Position numbers and translations under genes: made by a program
The notes under the pieces: model-generated
What the model saw: only the letters and a program-made list of their open reading frames with translations
Told to the model about the DNA's origin: nothing
The model's database searches: none
Shown: in pieces, positions 9,151 to 17,707 of the stretch
How positions within the stretch are numbered: the stretch's first letter is position 1
Layout of the letters: each line of letters starts with the position of its first letter
Assembly (NCBI GenBank): GCA_013042605.1
Contig: JABDPT010000131.1
Location: 1-49,811, forward strand
Length of the DNA stretch: 49,811 bases
Direction of reading: 5' to 3'
Source: Paracoccaceae bacterium
GTDB taxonomy: Bacteria; Pseudomonadota; Alphaproteobacteria; Rhodobacterales; Rhodobacteraceae

Positions 9151-10341
9151 ATACCTGTCGACCCCCTCATCAGCGACCCCGCCCGTACGGCCGCGATCAT
9201 CGTCGCGGCGGGGCGTGGCACGCGCGCCGGAGAGGGGTTGCCGAAACAGTGGCGCACGCTGGCGGGACGGCGTGTGATCGACTGGACGATTGCCGCCTTC
9301 GAGGCGTCGCCCCATGTCGGCCAGATCGTCGTCGTGCTGCATGCCGACGATCTTGACCGGCTTGCCCCCCGCGAAGGGCTCAGCGTTGTAACTGGTGGCG
9401 CCACGCGGGCGGCCTCTGTCCGTGCGGGGCTGGAGACGCTTGCCGACACCGACACCCAGTTGGTTCTGATCCATGATGCCGCCCGCGCCTGTGTGCCTGA
9501 CATCACGATCACCGACATGACCCGGATGCTTGAGAAATACGTGGCCGTTGCCCCCGGGCTGCCGGTGACGGATGCGCTTTGGAAGGGTGGCGAGGAGAAG
9601 CCCGCCTTCCACATGGTCATCGGCACGCAGGACCGAACCGGCCTTTATCGCGCGCAAACCCCGCAAGCCTTCCGCTTTCCCGAAATCCTTGCCGCGCATC
9701 GTGCCTATGCGGGCGACGCGGCCGATGATGTCGAGGTTGCCCGCGCCGCCGGAATCGACGTGCGCATCGGGCCGGGGCATGAGGACAATATCAAGATCAC
9801 CACCGCACGGGATTTCACCCGCGCCGAACGCATTCTGAAAGACCGCATGACGACAAGCATCCCCGATATCCGCACCGGCAACGGGTTCGACGTTCACCGC
9901 TTTGGTCCCGGCGACCATGTCACGCTATGCGGGATCGACATTCCGCATGGGCGCGGGCTTCAGGGGCATTCGGATGCCGATGTCGGATTGCACACCGTGA
10001 CGGACGCGATCTATGGCGCGCTGGCGGCGGGGGATATCGGGCGGCACTTCCCGCCCACGGATCCACAATGGAAGGGTGCGGCAAGCCGGATCTTTCTGGA
10101 ACACGCCGTGGGATTGGCCAGAGACCAGGGTTTTATGATCACGCATATCGACTGTACCCTGATTTGCGAGGCTCCGAAAATCGGCCCGCATGCCCCTGGG
10201 ATGACCGCAAAAATGGCAGAGATCACCGGGCTCGACCCGACACGCATTTCAATCAAGGCGACGACATCCGAACGGCTTGGCTTCACGGGCCGGGAAGAAG
10301 GGATCGCGGCGCTGGCCACCGTGACACTGGTGCGCGCATGA
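9148..10341 (+). CDS. ispDF: Bifunctional IspD/IspF enzyme of the MEP isoprenoid pathway
   Basis: The fusion carries an IspD domain (2-C-methyl-D-erythritol 4-phosphate cytidylyltransferase), including [19 protein letters not shown] and later [15 protein letters not shown]. An IspF domain (MECDP synthase) follows from about residue 243, with GNGFDVHRF metal ligands, [13 protein letters not shown] and [11 protein letters not shown]. Fused IspDF is standard in alphaproteobacteria. The motif starting AAGRG must be translated for activity, so the gene has to begin before 9205. I place the start at ACG 9148 because a ribosome binding site precedes it, giving 397 residues. The only ordinary start, TTG 9238, would remove the nucleotide-binding loop. 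The stop overlaps pgpA by four bases. Confidence 0.88.
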   Translation, partial: TIPVDPLISDPARTAAIIVAAGRGTRAGEGLPKQWRTLAGRRVIDWTIAAFEASPHVGQIVVVLHADDLDRLAPREGLSVVTGGATRAASVRAGLETLADTDTQLVLIHDAARACVPDITITDMTRMLEKYVAVAPGLPVTDALWKGGEEKPAFHMVIGTQDRTGLYRAQTPQAFRFPEILAAHRAYAGDAADDVEVARAAGIDVRIGPGHEDNIKITTARDFTRAERILKDRMTTSIPDIRTGNGFDVHRFGPGDHVTLCGIDIPHGRGLQGHSDADVGLHTVTDAIYGALAAGDIGRHFPPTDPQWKGAASRIFLEHAVGLARDQGFMITHIDCTLICEAPKIGPHAPGMTAKMAEITGLDPTRISIKATTSERLGFTGREEGIAALATVTLVRA

Positions 10342-10832
10342 GCCGGCTTATCGCGACATGGTTCTATGTCGGCTATCTGCGCCCGGCTTCGGGCACCTGG
10401 GGCTCGGCCGCCGCCCTGCCCTTTGGCTTCGTTTTGCACGGTCTGGGCGGGTTCACGGCGCTGGCCATCGCGACCATCGCGCTCTTCGCCATCGGGACGT
10501 GGGCGACCGCAGCCCATATGGAGGCGACCGGCGGCGACGACCCGTCAGAGGTCGTCGTCGATGAGGTGGTCGGCCAATGGGTCGCGCTTTGGCCCTTGTC
10601 GATCGGTCTGGCGCAGGCGGGTGTGGACCCGTGGGTCTTTCCCTGGCCGGGCTGGGTCGCGGCATTCTTTCTCTTTCGCTTCTTCGACATCTTCAAGCTG
10701 GGTCCCGCCGCCTGGGCCGACCGGCGGCACGATGCGCTTGGCGTGATGCTCGATGACGTGTTCGCCGGCATATATGCCGGCGTTGCGGTCGCCCTTGGCG
10801 CGGCCCTTGCACACGGTGTGCTTGGCGTATGA
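10338..10832 (+). CDS. pgpA: Phosphatidylglycerophosphatase A
   Basis: A 164-residue membrane phosphatase that removes the 3-phosphate from phosphatidylglycerol phosphate, the last step of PG synthesis. PgpA hallmarks are the opening [17 protein letters not shown], the acidic block [18 protein letters not shown] and [18 protein letters not shown], with about four hydrophobic segments. The ATG lies inside the ispDF stop (ATGA, 10338-10341) and the frame continues to a stop overlapping the next gene, so three genes are translationally coupled. A longer open frame extends upstream, but it is antisense-free shadow of ispDF; the overlap start gives the normal PgpA N-terminus. Confidence 0.93.
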   Translation: MSRLIATWFYVGYLRPASGTWGSAAALPFGFVLHGLGGFTALAIATIALFAIGTWATAAHMEATGGDDPSEVVVDEVVGQWVALWPLSIGLAQAGVDPWVFPWPGWVAAFFLFRFFDIFKLGPAAWADRRHDALGVMLDDVFAGIYAGVAVALGAALAHGVLGV

Positions 10833-11302
10833 CGGCCGCAGACGCCCTTGTCACCGAGGCCAAGTCCGCGGGCGTGATGATTGCGACCGCCGAAAGCTGT
10901 ACCGGCGGCATGATCGCGGCGGCAATCACCGATGTTGCGGGGGCGTCATCGGTGCTGGAGCGGGGCTTTGTGACCTATTCGAACACGGCCAAGCAAGAAA
11001 TGCTGGGTGTGCGCGCCGAAACGCTGGAAGCGCACGGCGCCGTTTCCGAGCCCGTCGCTTCCGAGATGGCCGAGGGCGCCCTGGCGCGGTCCGGCGCAAG
11101 TCTTGCCGTTTCCGTTACGGGGATCGCGGGACCGGGCGGGTCTGAGCACAAGCCAGAGGGCCGGGTCTGTTTCGGGCTGGCACAAGACGGGGTCGAAACA
11201 AGAACCGAAACGATCGACTTCGGCGCTTTGGGGCGCGCGCGCGTCCGCACTGCCGCGACCGATCATGCCTTGGCTCTGTTGCGGGATGCGTTGAAGATCT
11301 AG
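10829..11302 (+). CDS. pncC: CinA C-terminal domain protein (nicotinamide-nucleotide amidohydrolase PncC type)
   Basis: A 157-residue stand-alone CinA C-terminal (PncC) domain. Visible motifs are [32 protein letters not shown] and [11 protein letters not shown]. The family deamidates NMN to NaMN in pyridine-nucleotide salvage. The first ATG overlaps the pgpA stop (10829-10832). The 3' end overlaps the convergent ratA stop by four bases, leaving no room for an intergenic terminator. No N-terminal molybdopterin-like half is present, which is normal for the short form. PncC activity is known for the family but has not been shown for this protein. Confidence 0.9.
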   Translation: MTAADALVTEAKSAGVMIATAESCTGGMIAAAITDVAGASSVLERGFVTYSNTAKQEMLGVRAETLEAHGAVSEPVASEMAEGALARSGASLAVSVTGIAGPGGSEHKPEGRVCFGLAQDGVETRTETIDFGALGRARVRTAATDHALALLRDALKI

Positions 11303-11742
11303 CTGTAAAGCTCTGCTGCGCGCCGCTCGAACGCCCGCACGATCCGGCGCATGGCATCATTGAACACCACACCGATCACGGATTGCAGGATCGCATTGCG
11401 AAATTCGAAATCCACGAAGAAGGTCACTTCGCACCCGCCCTCGACATCCGCAAAGGCCCAGTTCGACTTCATGTATTTGAACGGCCCTTCAAGATACTCG
11501 GTATCGATCCGCTTTTCCTCTGGCCACAGGGTCACCCGGCTGCCGAACTTTTCGCGGAACACCTTGAACGAGATCACCAGATCCGCATCCATCACCTGCG
11601 CCGCGCCCTTTGGCGTGACCGACCGCACGCGCGACGCCGCACACCACGGCAGGAATTCGGGATACCGCGCCACGTCGGCGACAAGATCGTACATCTGCTG
11701 CGCGGTATAGGGCAGCTTTTTGGTTTCAGAATGGGTCGGCAT
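11299..11742 (-). CDS. RatA/Coq10-family START-domain protein
   Basis: A 147-residue polyketide-cyclase/START fold protein opening [20 protein letters not shown], followed by [21 protein letters not shown], a strongly conserved alphaproteobacterial form. In mitochondria and related bacteria Coq10 binds ubiquinone and supports respiration. The E. coli homologue RatA was described as inhibiting 70S ribosome assembly. The Coq10-like role is more plausible here, but sequence alone does not decide. It is convergent with pncC (four-base overlap at 11299-11302) and divergent from hpt, with about 70 bases between the two starts. Confidence 0.88.
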   Translation of the reverse strand: MPTHSETKKLPYTAQQMYDLVADVARYPEFLPWCAASRVRSVTPKGAAQVMDADLVISFKVFREKFGSRVTLWPEEKRIDTEYLEGPFKYMKSNWAFADVEGGCEVTFFVDFEFRNAILQSVIGVVFNDAMRRIVRAFERRAAELYS

Positions 11743-11814
11743 CGCTCTTACGTCTGGTGTCGTGCCCGGGGGATTTCGTAGAGTGAGCGCGGGAAATCAA
11801 GGGGGAATGGCGAA

Positions 11815-12348
11815 GTGACGCGACCTTATGCGATCGACAAGATGATCTCGGCCAAGGCTATCGCGGCCCGGATCGAGGAATTGTCGCGCGAAATCCGCGC
11901 GGCTTATGCCACCTCTGACAAGCTGATCGTGGTGGGATTGTTACGCGGATCCTTCGTGTTCATCGCCGATCTGGTGCGCGAGCTGGACATGAATGTCGAG
12001 GTCGACTTCCTCGAAGCCTCGTCTTATGGCGACGGCATGGAAAGTTCACGGGAAGTGCGCATTCTCAAGGACTTGCGCGGCAAGATTGAAGGGCGCGATG
12101 TGCTTTTGGTGGAAGACATCGTCGATACCGGGCACACGCTGGCGCAAGTCGTCCGCTTCCTTCAAAACCGCAACCCACGCCGGCTTGAAACCATCGCCCT
12201 GCTCGACAAACCCACGCGGCGCGAGGTCGATGTCAAAGCGACCTGGACCGGGTTCGAGATCCCCGATGAGTTCGTCGTGGGCTATGGCATCGACTATGCC
12301 CAGAGAAACCGAAACCTGCCCTACATCGGCAAGGTCCGCTTCAAATGA
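11815..12348 (+). CDS. hpt: Hypoxanthine phosphoribosyltransferase
   Basis: A 177-residue purine salvage enzyme converting hypoxanthine (and probably guanine) plus PRPP to IMP/GMP. The PRPP-binding loop is clear ([14 protein letters not shown]). Also present are the N-terminal [15 protein letters not shown] loop, the flexible-loop [11 protein letters not shown], and the C-terminal base-binding [20 protein letters not shown]. The start is GTG 11815 with GGGGGA about eight bases upstream; an ATG inside that spacer would give only three codons. The stop overlaps the start of a 42-residue membrane ORF. Length and motifs are normal. Confidence 0.93.
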   Translation: MTRPYAIDKMISAKAIAARIEELSREIRAAYATSDKLIVVGLLRGSFVFIADLVRELDMNVEVDFLEASSYGDGMESSREVRILKDLRGKIEGRDVLLVEDIVDTGHTLAQVVRFLQNRNPRRLETIALLDKPTRREVDVKATWTGFEIPDEFVVGYGIDYAQRNRNLPYIGKVRFK

Positions 12349-12473
12349 GTCCGTGGTTTGTTCGCATGGCGCTTTGGGTGCGCAAGCCGCCCGGTGAAAA
12401 GCGGGTCAAACTTGTACTTGGCGTGATTGCGATTTGCGGGCTGATCTATGGGGTCGAACAGCTGGTGAGCTAG
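12345..12473 (+). CDS. Small single-span membrane protein coupled to hpt, unknown function
   Basis: The ATG at 12345 overlaps the hpt stop as ATGA. The frame runs 42 residues to TAG at 12471. The protein starts [20 protein letters not shown] and ends in one hydrophobic helix ([16 protein letters not shown]) followed by VEQLVS. A basic N-terminal half before the helix suggests an N-in inner-membrane peptide. Overlap coupling and the lack of other signals in this gap make it likely to be translated. It ends three bases into the 3' end of the convergent sugar-transferase-like gene. I do not recognise a named family; homologues downstream of hpt in other rhodobacteria would confirm it. Confidence 0.6.
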   Translation: MSPWFVRMALWVRKPPGEKRVKLVLGVIAICGLIYGVEQLVS

Positions 12474-13398
12474 GCGACAGGATCCGACCCGATTGCCTGC
12501 CGTGCCAGGGTGTGCAGAGGGGCCAGATCGTCCCGAAACCGTTTGAGGTACCTGTCCAGCAACAACGGTGGCACCGACGCATTGAGGATCTCCAGAGACG
12601 CCTTGCCGTACCGCGAGGCCGCAAGATCCTGAAACCGGTGGTAGTGCGCCAATCTCGGTCGAAGCGTTTCGGGCGCATCCCGGCGCATGATGTTGCAGTT
12701 ATACTCTGACGGAAGCAGCCGCAGCGTCATGCCCAGCTTGCGCGCGGCAATTGGCAAGGCGTCTGGTCGATGTTGATGCGCGGAAATTCGGCGTCATCCG
12801 CGGTCAGCTTGTCGATCTCGAGCGCAACGTCGAGCCAGGTGCTTGCGAATTCGCCATCGGTTTCGAACCCGACCACCCCGGAATTGACATAAGGAAAGAA
12901 GGTCAGACGTCGTCCGCGCAAAAGCTGCACCCGTTCTTCCGGCGGTTCGAGGCCGAAATGCCGGTAGAGCCGTGGCCACGCCTCGGGGTCATCCAGCCGC
13001 GCGGCATAGTCCGAGACGACCGCGCTCACCGCCCCGGGCGACGCGAGTTCGGAAAACTCCATCGGCGCCGTGGCCACGATATCGCTATCGAGGAAGAAGC
13101 TGATCTCGGCGTCGCGCGGCTCACACGCCGCGAGGATCTTGTTGCCGATGGGATAAGGCGTGGTCCAGAAATCGTCGGTGTCGATCGTGTGAATGGACAC
13201 GCCAAGGGTCCGCAGGATGCGGCGGGTATTGCGCAGGATATTGGGGGCATTGGACGCAGGCGTATAGGCATCAATCACCAGATCGGGGCCGTTATGATGG
13301 CGCAAGGTGGCGGCCAATAGAACCGATTGCGCTTCGATCTTCGGGCCGTCGATGATGAAGAACACCGACGCGGATCGGGGCGGACGGAGAAATCCCAA
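12470..13398 (-). pseudogene. Nucleotide-sugar transferase-like protein, disrupted by a one-base frameshift
   Basis: Two overlapping minus-strand frames (12727-13398 and 12470-12757) join into one protein of about 309 residues if one base is added near 12760. The first frame runs on to FPRINIDQTP and the second resumes with LPIAARKLGM. An ACGGCC hexamer shortened to ACGCC explains the break exactly. The N-terminal part has a GT-A-like look: SVFFIIDGPKIEAQSVLLAATL, then the acidic FFLDSDIVATAPMEF (DxD-like) and FFPYVNSGVVGFE. It may be a glycosyltransferase-fold enzyme, but no specific donor can be named. The TTG start at 13398 is uncertain. The break is either a real loss or an assembly indel. 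Confidence 0.7.
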
Positions 13399-13456
13399 GT
13401 CTTGGCTCCTGCTATGCCTGTCGTGCGCCCGTGCGTGTTGGGGTCAGATGGGCGGG

Positions 13457-14041
13457 CTAGGCCTCAAGCTCCGCATCCCAATAGAGAAAATCAAGCCATG
13501 TTTCATGAAGATGGTTCGGCGGGAATTTACGGCCCTGATTGCGCAGTTCTTCGGCCCCCGGCTGACGCGGCGGTTTGCGCAGGTTGAGACCGACCTGTGT
13601 CAGGCTTTTCGACCCCTTGCGCAGGTTACACTTCGAACAGGCCGCGACCACGTTTTCCCAGCTTGTCACACCACCGCGCGCGCGTGGGATGACGTGGTCG
13701 AAGGTCAGATCGCCCTTCGTCCCGCAATATTGGCAGCAAAACTCGTCGCGCAGGAACAGGTTGAAGCGGGTGAACGCCACGCGTTTCTGCGGCTTGATAT
13801 AGTCTTTGAGAACCACGACCGACGGGATGCGAATCTCGGTCGAGGGGCTGCGCACGACCTCGTCGTATTCGGCCAGTATGGTCACACGGTCGAGAAACGC
13901 TGCCTTGACCGCCTCTTGCCACGGCCAAAGCGACAGCGGGTAATACGACAGCGGGCGGTAATCGGCATTCAGGACCAGTGCCGGGTTATGACGCAGGCTG
14001 TTGGGCTCGCGCACAAAACTCGTTCTGAATTCACCGTCCAT
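13457..14041 (-). CDS. HNH endonuclease
   Basis: A 194-residue protein with an intact HNH/zinc module: CQYCGTKGDLTFDHVIPRAR, then GGVTSWENVVAACSKCNLRKG. It contains two CxxC pairs and the catalytic His in the DHV element. The N-terminal domain (NPALVLNADYRPLSYYPLSL) is the conserved arrangement of a widespread bacterial family of small HNH nucleases. The biological role is unsettled; DNA repair or phage restriction are guesses. A longer frame reaches 14107, but ATG 14041 (MDGEFRTSFV) gives the usual N-terminus. It is followed 58 bases later by the broken transferase gene on the same strand. Confidence 0.87.
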   Translation of the reverse strand: MDGEFRTSFVREPNSLRHNPALVLNADYRPLSYYPLSLWPWQEAVKAAFLDRVTILAEYDEVVRSPSTEIRIPSVVVLKDYIKPQKRVAFTRFNLFLRDEFCCQYCGTKGDLTFDHVIPRARGGVTSWENVVAACSKCNLRKGSKSLTQVGLNLRKPPRQPGAEELRNQGRKFPPNHLHETWLDFLYWDAELEA

Positions 14042-14242
14042 CACAGACCTCACTTTCGCCAACGCGACGCACCCTTCAGCCCTTGGAAGCCAGTGCGCGC
14101 CGCGCAACTGCTCCGGCCTTGTGCGAACTATATATGGCGGCTACCGCCTGACAACCCCCATGATTTGCCGAGGTGTCGCAGGGATGACCAGGACGATTCC
14201 CTCACACCGATGTAACAGCGCAAACCGTGTCGCGTGGCCTGC

Positions 14243-14908
14243 TCAGGTGATCCCAAGCTTGTCGCGCATGAAGCCAAGCGCAACCGACAAGCCATCCGGC
14301 GCAATTCCGTGACCTGTACCGCGCATGACGTGGGCATACGTCTCGAACCCGGCCTTGGTCAAAGCCTCACCCGCGACGCTCATCTCGGCAAAGGGCACCA
14401 CGTCGTCGGCGTCGCCGTGGATCAACAGCACCGGGGGCTTGGAAACCGCTTCCGCCTCAAGCGTATCGGGCACCAGCAACCGCCCCGAAAACGCCACCAC
14501 GGCGGCAACCGGCTCGACACGGCGCGGCGCGATGTGAAGGCTCATCATCGTGCCTTGGCTGAACCCGAAAAGGACAAGCTGGGCGGGCGCGATGCCTTCC
14601 TCGTCGATCAGCGCATCAAGAAAGGCATCGACATCCGCGATCGAACGGATCATGGCCGCGCTGGCTTCCGCCTCGCTGGACCCATCGATAAACGGGATCG
14701 GTGACCACTGAAATCCCATCGGATTGGCGGTTGAGCGATCGGGCGCGTCGGGTGCAACAAACAGGGTGTCGGGCATGTGCGGTGATAATGGATCGGCGAG
14801 GCCCAGAAGATCACGCCCGTCCGCGCCATAGCCATGCAGGAAGACCACGACGGATTTTGTCGCGCCTGAAGCCGGCTCGCGGCGGTGAATCGTCAGATCG
14901 CGTGTCAT
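14243..14908 (-). CDS. Alpha/beta-hydrolase, phospholipase/carboxylesterase family
   Basis: A 221-residue serine hydrolase. The fold starts VVVFLHGYGADGRDL. The nucleophile elbow GFSQGT places Ser117, the acid is in LLIHGDADDVVPF, and the histidine is in RGTGHGI near the C-terminus, so the catalytic triad is complete. The family hydrolyses short-chain carboxyl esters and some lysophospholipids or acyl-protein thioesters; the substrate here is unknown. ATG 14908 overlaps the alkA stop by four bases, which decides against the longer frame from 14977. It is the last gene of the cobK-alkA-esterase unit. Confidence 0.88.
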   Translation of the reverse strand: MTRDLTIHRREPASGATKSVVVFLHGYGADGRDLLGLADPLSPHMPDTLFVAPDAPDRSTANPMGFQWSPIPFIDGSSEAEASAAMIRSIADVDAFLDALIDEEGIAPAQLVLFGFSQGTMMSLHIAPRRVEPVAAVVAFSGRLLVPDTLEAEAVSKPPVLLIHGDADDVVPFAEMSVAGEALTKAGFETYAHVMRGTGHGIAPDGLSVALGFMRDKLGIT

Positions 14909-15537
14909 CTCGTGCCTTCCCGTTCCTTTGCCACGCGGTAATAGGCCCAGAGCAGCCGGGCCGCAACGCCGCGCCACGGGGACCAGTCTTCGGACATGGT
15001 GCGAAGCGCGCGTTCCGTCGGGCGCGCGTCAAGGTCGAACAGGACACGCGCGGCTTCCTGAAGGGCAAGATCACCGGGGGCAAAGACATCCGCGCGGCCA
15101 AGCGAGAACATCGCATAGATCTCTGCCGTCCACTGACCGATGCCCGGCACGGCAATCAGGGTGGCAATCACCTCGTCCGTGGGACGGTCGCGCAAATCGG
15201 AAAAGCGAATGCCCGACCGGGCAAGTTCGCGGGCATAGCGTATCTTTTGCCGCGACAACCCGCAGGCCCGCAGATCGTCATCGCTGGCCCGGATGATCTT
15301 GCGCGGTCCGGTAAGACCGGCGGATTTGAGACGGCCCCATATCGCGTTGGCGGAGGCGACGGACACCTGCTGGCTGACGATCGCGTCGAGAAGAGCGGCA
15401 AAGCCGTCTTTCTTGCGCCTGAGCGGAAGGGGACCGGTCAGCGACAGCGCGGCGTCAAAGCGCGGCTCGATCTGCGCAAGATAGGCCGCGCCTTCGGACA
15501 CGCAGTCAGGCGTTTCGATGATGCGTCCGACGCTCAC
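14905..15537 (-). CDS. alkA: DNA-3-methyladenine glycosylase II (HhH-GPD family)
   Basis: A 210-residue base-excision repair enzyme. The helix-hairpin-helix is IAVPGIGQWTAEIYAMF (about 128-145) and the catalytic Asp155 is in FAPGDLALQ. The upstream LLDAIVSQQVSVASANAIWG is the HhH-GPD core helix. There is no FeS cluster cysteine set and no AraC-like or N-terminal AlkA beta domain, so this is the compact form. It removes alkylated purines from DNA. Both ends overlap neighbours by four bases (cobK stop/start and the esterase), implying one polycistronic, coupled transcript although the three functions are unrelated. Confidence 0.9.
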   Translation of the reverse strand: MSVGRIIETPDCVSEGAAYLAQIEPRFDAALSLTGPLPLRRKKDGFAALLDAIVSQQVSVASANAIWGRLKSAGLTGPRKIIRASDDDLRACGLSRQKIRYARELARSGIRFSDLRDRPTDEVIATLIAVPGIGQWTAEIYAMFSLGRADVFAPGDLALQEAARVLFDLDARPTERALRTMSEDWSPWRGVAARLLWAYYRVAKEREGTR

Positions 15538-16271
15538 AACCGGCGCCGGACCCAGGCCAGCGCCTCGGATATGGTGTGTATGCGCATGGCTTCGGGCTGT
15601 GGCGGACGGCGGATCATGGCGATGGGTATACCCAGCCGCCGCGCGGCCTCAAGCTTGCCGGCGCTTGTCCCGCCCCCGGAATTGCGCGCAACGATCCAGT
15701 CGATGCCAAGATCGTGCAAAAATGCTTCTTCTGCCGCCACCGTTCCCGCAGCCGGGCGCAGCACGAAACGCCCCGGCGGATAAGGAAACGGCATATAGAC
15801 AGGTTCATTCACCCGCGATACAAGCGTGCGCCCCTCGGCAAGTCCGTTAAAGCGTTCGATCTTTCGGCGACCGGTCCCAAGCAGCACCCTTGCACCGGGC
15901 GGGATGTGAAGCTCAGCGTCTTCTTCGCGGTTCAGAAACTCCCACCGGTCATCATCGCCGGGCGTCCATTGCGGGCGCAGGAACTGAATGTAGGGAACGC
16001 CCAATTCGCGACAAACGTCGCAGGTCCGCATACTGATGCGGGCCGCAAATGGATGCGTGGCATCGAGGACCGCTTCGACCCCTTCGCGCTCCAACCAAGT
16101 GGCGAACTCCGAACGGCCGCCCCAACCGCCAATGCGGGTCGGTAACTGCAAAGGAAGGGGCGTGCGTCCGGCCCGCGCCTGTGACGCGGTGGCAATCACG
16201 CGATCTTCCCGCGCCAGAGCCTGAGCGATCTGAGTGGATTCACTGGCCCCGACCAGCAACAGCATTCTCAT
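15534..16271 (-). CDS. cobK: Precorrin-6A reductase (CobK/CbiJ family)
   Basis: A 245-residue cobalamin-synthesis enzyme reducing the precorrin-6A macrocycle with NADPH. The N-terminus MRMLLLVGASESTQIAQAL gives the CobK nucleotide-binding start. Other family marks are EAVLDATHPFAARIS, RVLLGTGRRKIERF and IDWIVARNSGGGTSAGKLEAA. ATG 16271 was preferred over the longer frame to 16439 because it opens directly on the conserved strand. An alternative ATG lies two codons in. No other cob genes are in view, so this is a detached member of the B12 pathway; its stop overlaps alkA. Confidence 0.88.
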   Translation of the reverse strand: MRMLLLVGASESTQIAQALAREDRVIATASQARAGRTPLPLQLPTRIGGWGGRSEFATWLEREGVEAVLDATHPFAARISMRTCDVCRELGVPYIQFLRPQWTPGDDDRWEFLNREEDAELHIPPGARVLLGTGRRKIERFNGLAEGRTLVSRVNEPVYMPFPYPPGRFVLRPAAGTVAAEEAFLHDLGIDWIVARNSGGGTSAGKLEAARRLGIPIAMIRRPPQPEAMRIHTISEALAWVRRRL

Positions 16272-16483
16272 CTTCGCGCTCCACACCCACCTCTGAAGCA
16301 GGCCTCCCTCGCGAATACAAAATACGCCCGGCTGGAGACCATCCGGGGCGCTATCGTGCATTCCTTGGTATACAGTTATAGGTGGACCAAACCGCAAAAC
16401 CAGTCGCCGAAAAAAGACTTTGCGTCGCACGGCATGCACGCGTGCCCTTGCCCCTGCCCGGCCGCGCGATTAGTCACAAATCC

Positions 16484-17707
16484 ATGACCGCAATTGCCGA
16501 AGATCGCCGCGCATATCGCAACGTTGCCGTTCTGGTGACCGCACAGGCTTTGCTGGGCAGCCAGATCACCATGATCTTCGTGATTGGCGGGCTGGCGGGC
16601 CAGCAAATGGCCCCGCATGTCTGCCTTGCCACATTGCCGATCTCGATGATCGTCTTCGGGTCGATGACAACCGCCCCGTGGCTGTCGAACGTGATGCAGC
16701 GCTATGGCCGGCGCAACGGATTTCTTGTTGGCGCGACGGGCGGGCTTCTGGGGTCGTTTCTGGCGGTCTACGCCATCAGCATCGACAATTTCTGGCTCTT
16801 TCTCGCAGGCAGTTACCTGACCGGTATCTACATGTCCGCGCAAGGATTTTACCGCTTTGCAGCCGTCGATACCGCGTCGGAGGCGTTTCGTCCCAAGGCG
16901 ATTTCCTATGTCATGGCGGGTGGGCTTTTGTCGGCGCTTATCGGACCACAGCTTGTGTCGCTTCTGACATCGGGCTCGCCCGTGGCCACCGTTGACCGTT
17001 TCATGCCGGTCTATTACGCGGCAATTGCGATCAACGTGTTCGGTATGGCGATCTTCTTTGCGCTGGACATCCCGACCCCGCCCAAGCCCGAGGCGCATAG
17101 CCCCAAGGGACGCAGCCGGATCGCGCTTTTGTCCTCACCGGGCATCGCGGTCGCGGTGATCTGCGGCATGGTTTCATACGCGCTGATGAACCTCGTGATG
17201 ACCTCGACCCCGCTTGCCGTTGTCGGCTGCGGATTTGCGGTGTCCGATGCGTCGAACGTGGTGACGGCCCATGTGCTGGCGATGTTCGCCCCGTCGTTTT
17301 TTACCGGCCACCTGATCGCGCGCTTTGGCGCAGAGCGGATCGTCGCCATCGGACTTCTCATACTCGCGCTGGCCGGCGGGGTCGCGTTGCAGGGGGTTGA
17401 GCTTGGCAACTTCTTCGTTGCTCTCGTCTTGCTTGGGATCGGCTGGAACTTCGGGTTCATCGGGGCAACAACAATGCTGGCCGCACATCATGACGTCCAC
17501 GAACGGGGTCGCGTGCAGGGGTTGAACGACGCCATCGTCTTTGGCTGCGTGACCTTTGCCTCACTGGCCAGCGGCGGTTTGATGAACTGCGCCGGTGCAG
17601 ATGTCGTGCAGGGCTGGAGCGCCGTAAACCTTGCGATGGCGCCGCTTTTGATGCTGGCCGGTGGCGCGCTCATCTGGCTGGTGATGCGCGACCGTCAGCC
17701 CGCCTAG
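16484..17707 (+). CDS. Major facilitator superfamily transporter, substrate unknown
   Basis: A protein of 407 residues with about twelve hydrophobic segments. An MFS loop motif follows TM2 (NVMQRYGRRNGFLVGATGG) and its counterpart follows TM8 (HLIARFGAERIVAIG). The frame is open back to 16382, giving 34 more residues, but that stretch is basic and not membrane-like. ATG 16484 begins MTAIAEDRRAYRNVAVLVTA, directly before TM1. No convincing ribosome binding site is visible for either start. It is convergent with the TRAP dctM gene, with a four-base 3' overlap at 17704-17707. Exporter and importer roles cannot be separated from sequence. Confidence 0.85.
   Translation: MTAIAEDRRAYRNVAVLVTAQALLGSQITMIFVIGGLAGQQMAPHVCLATLPISMIVFGSMTTAPWLSNVMQRYGRRNGFLVGATGGLLGSFLAVYAISIDNFWLFLAGSYLTGIYMSAQGFYRFAAVDTASEAFRPKAISYVMAGGLLSALIGPQLVSLLTSGSPVATVDRFMPVYYAAIAINVFGMAIFFALDIPTPPKPEAHSPKGRSRIALLSSPGIAVAVICGMVSYALMNLVMTSTPLAVVGCGFAVSDASNVVTAHVLAMFAPSFFTGHLIARFGAERIVAIGLLILALAGGVALQGVELGNFFVALVLLGIGWNFGFIGATTMLAAHHDVHERGRVQGLNDAIVFGCVTFASLASGGLMNCAGADVVQGWSAVNLAMAPLLMLAGGALIWLVMRDRQPA

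Noticed and set aside
16310-16350. Possible second copy of the sox intergenic repeat (AAAATACGCCCGGCTGGAG)
   Set aside because: Matches only loosely and lacks the CCGGCGGGAG core in order, so similarity is not convincing.
16382-16483. N-terminal extension of the MFS transporter from GTG 16382
   Set aside because: The extension is basic and non-hydrophobic, unlike MFS N-termini, and has no ribosome binding site; ATG 16484 begins just before TM1.
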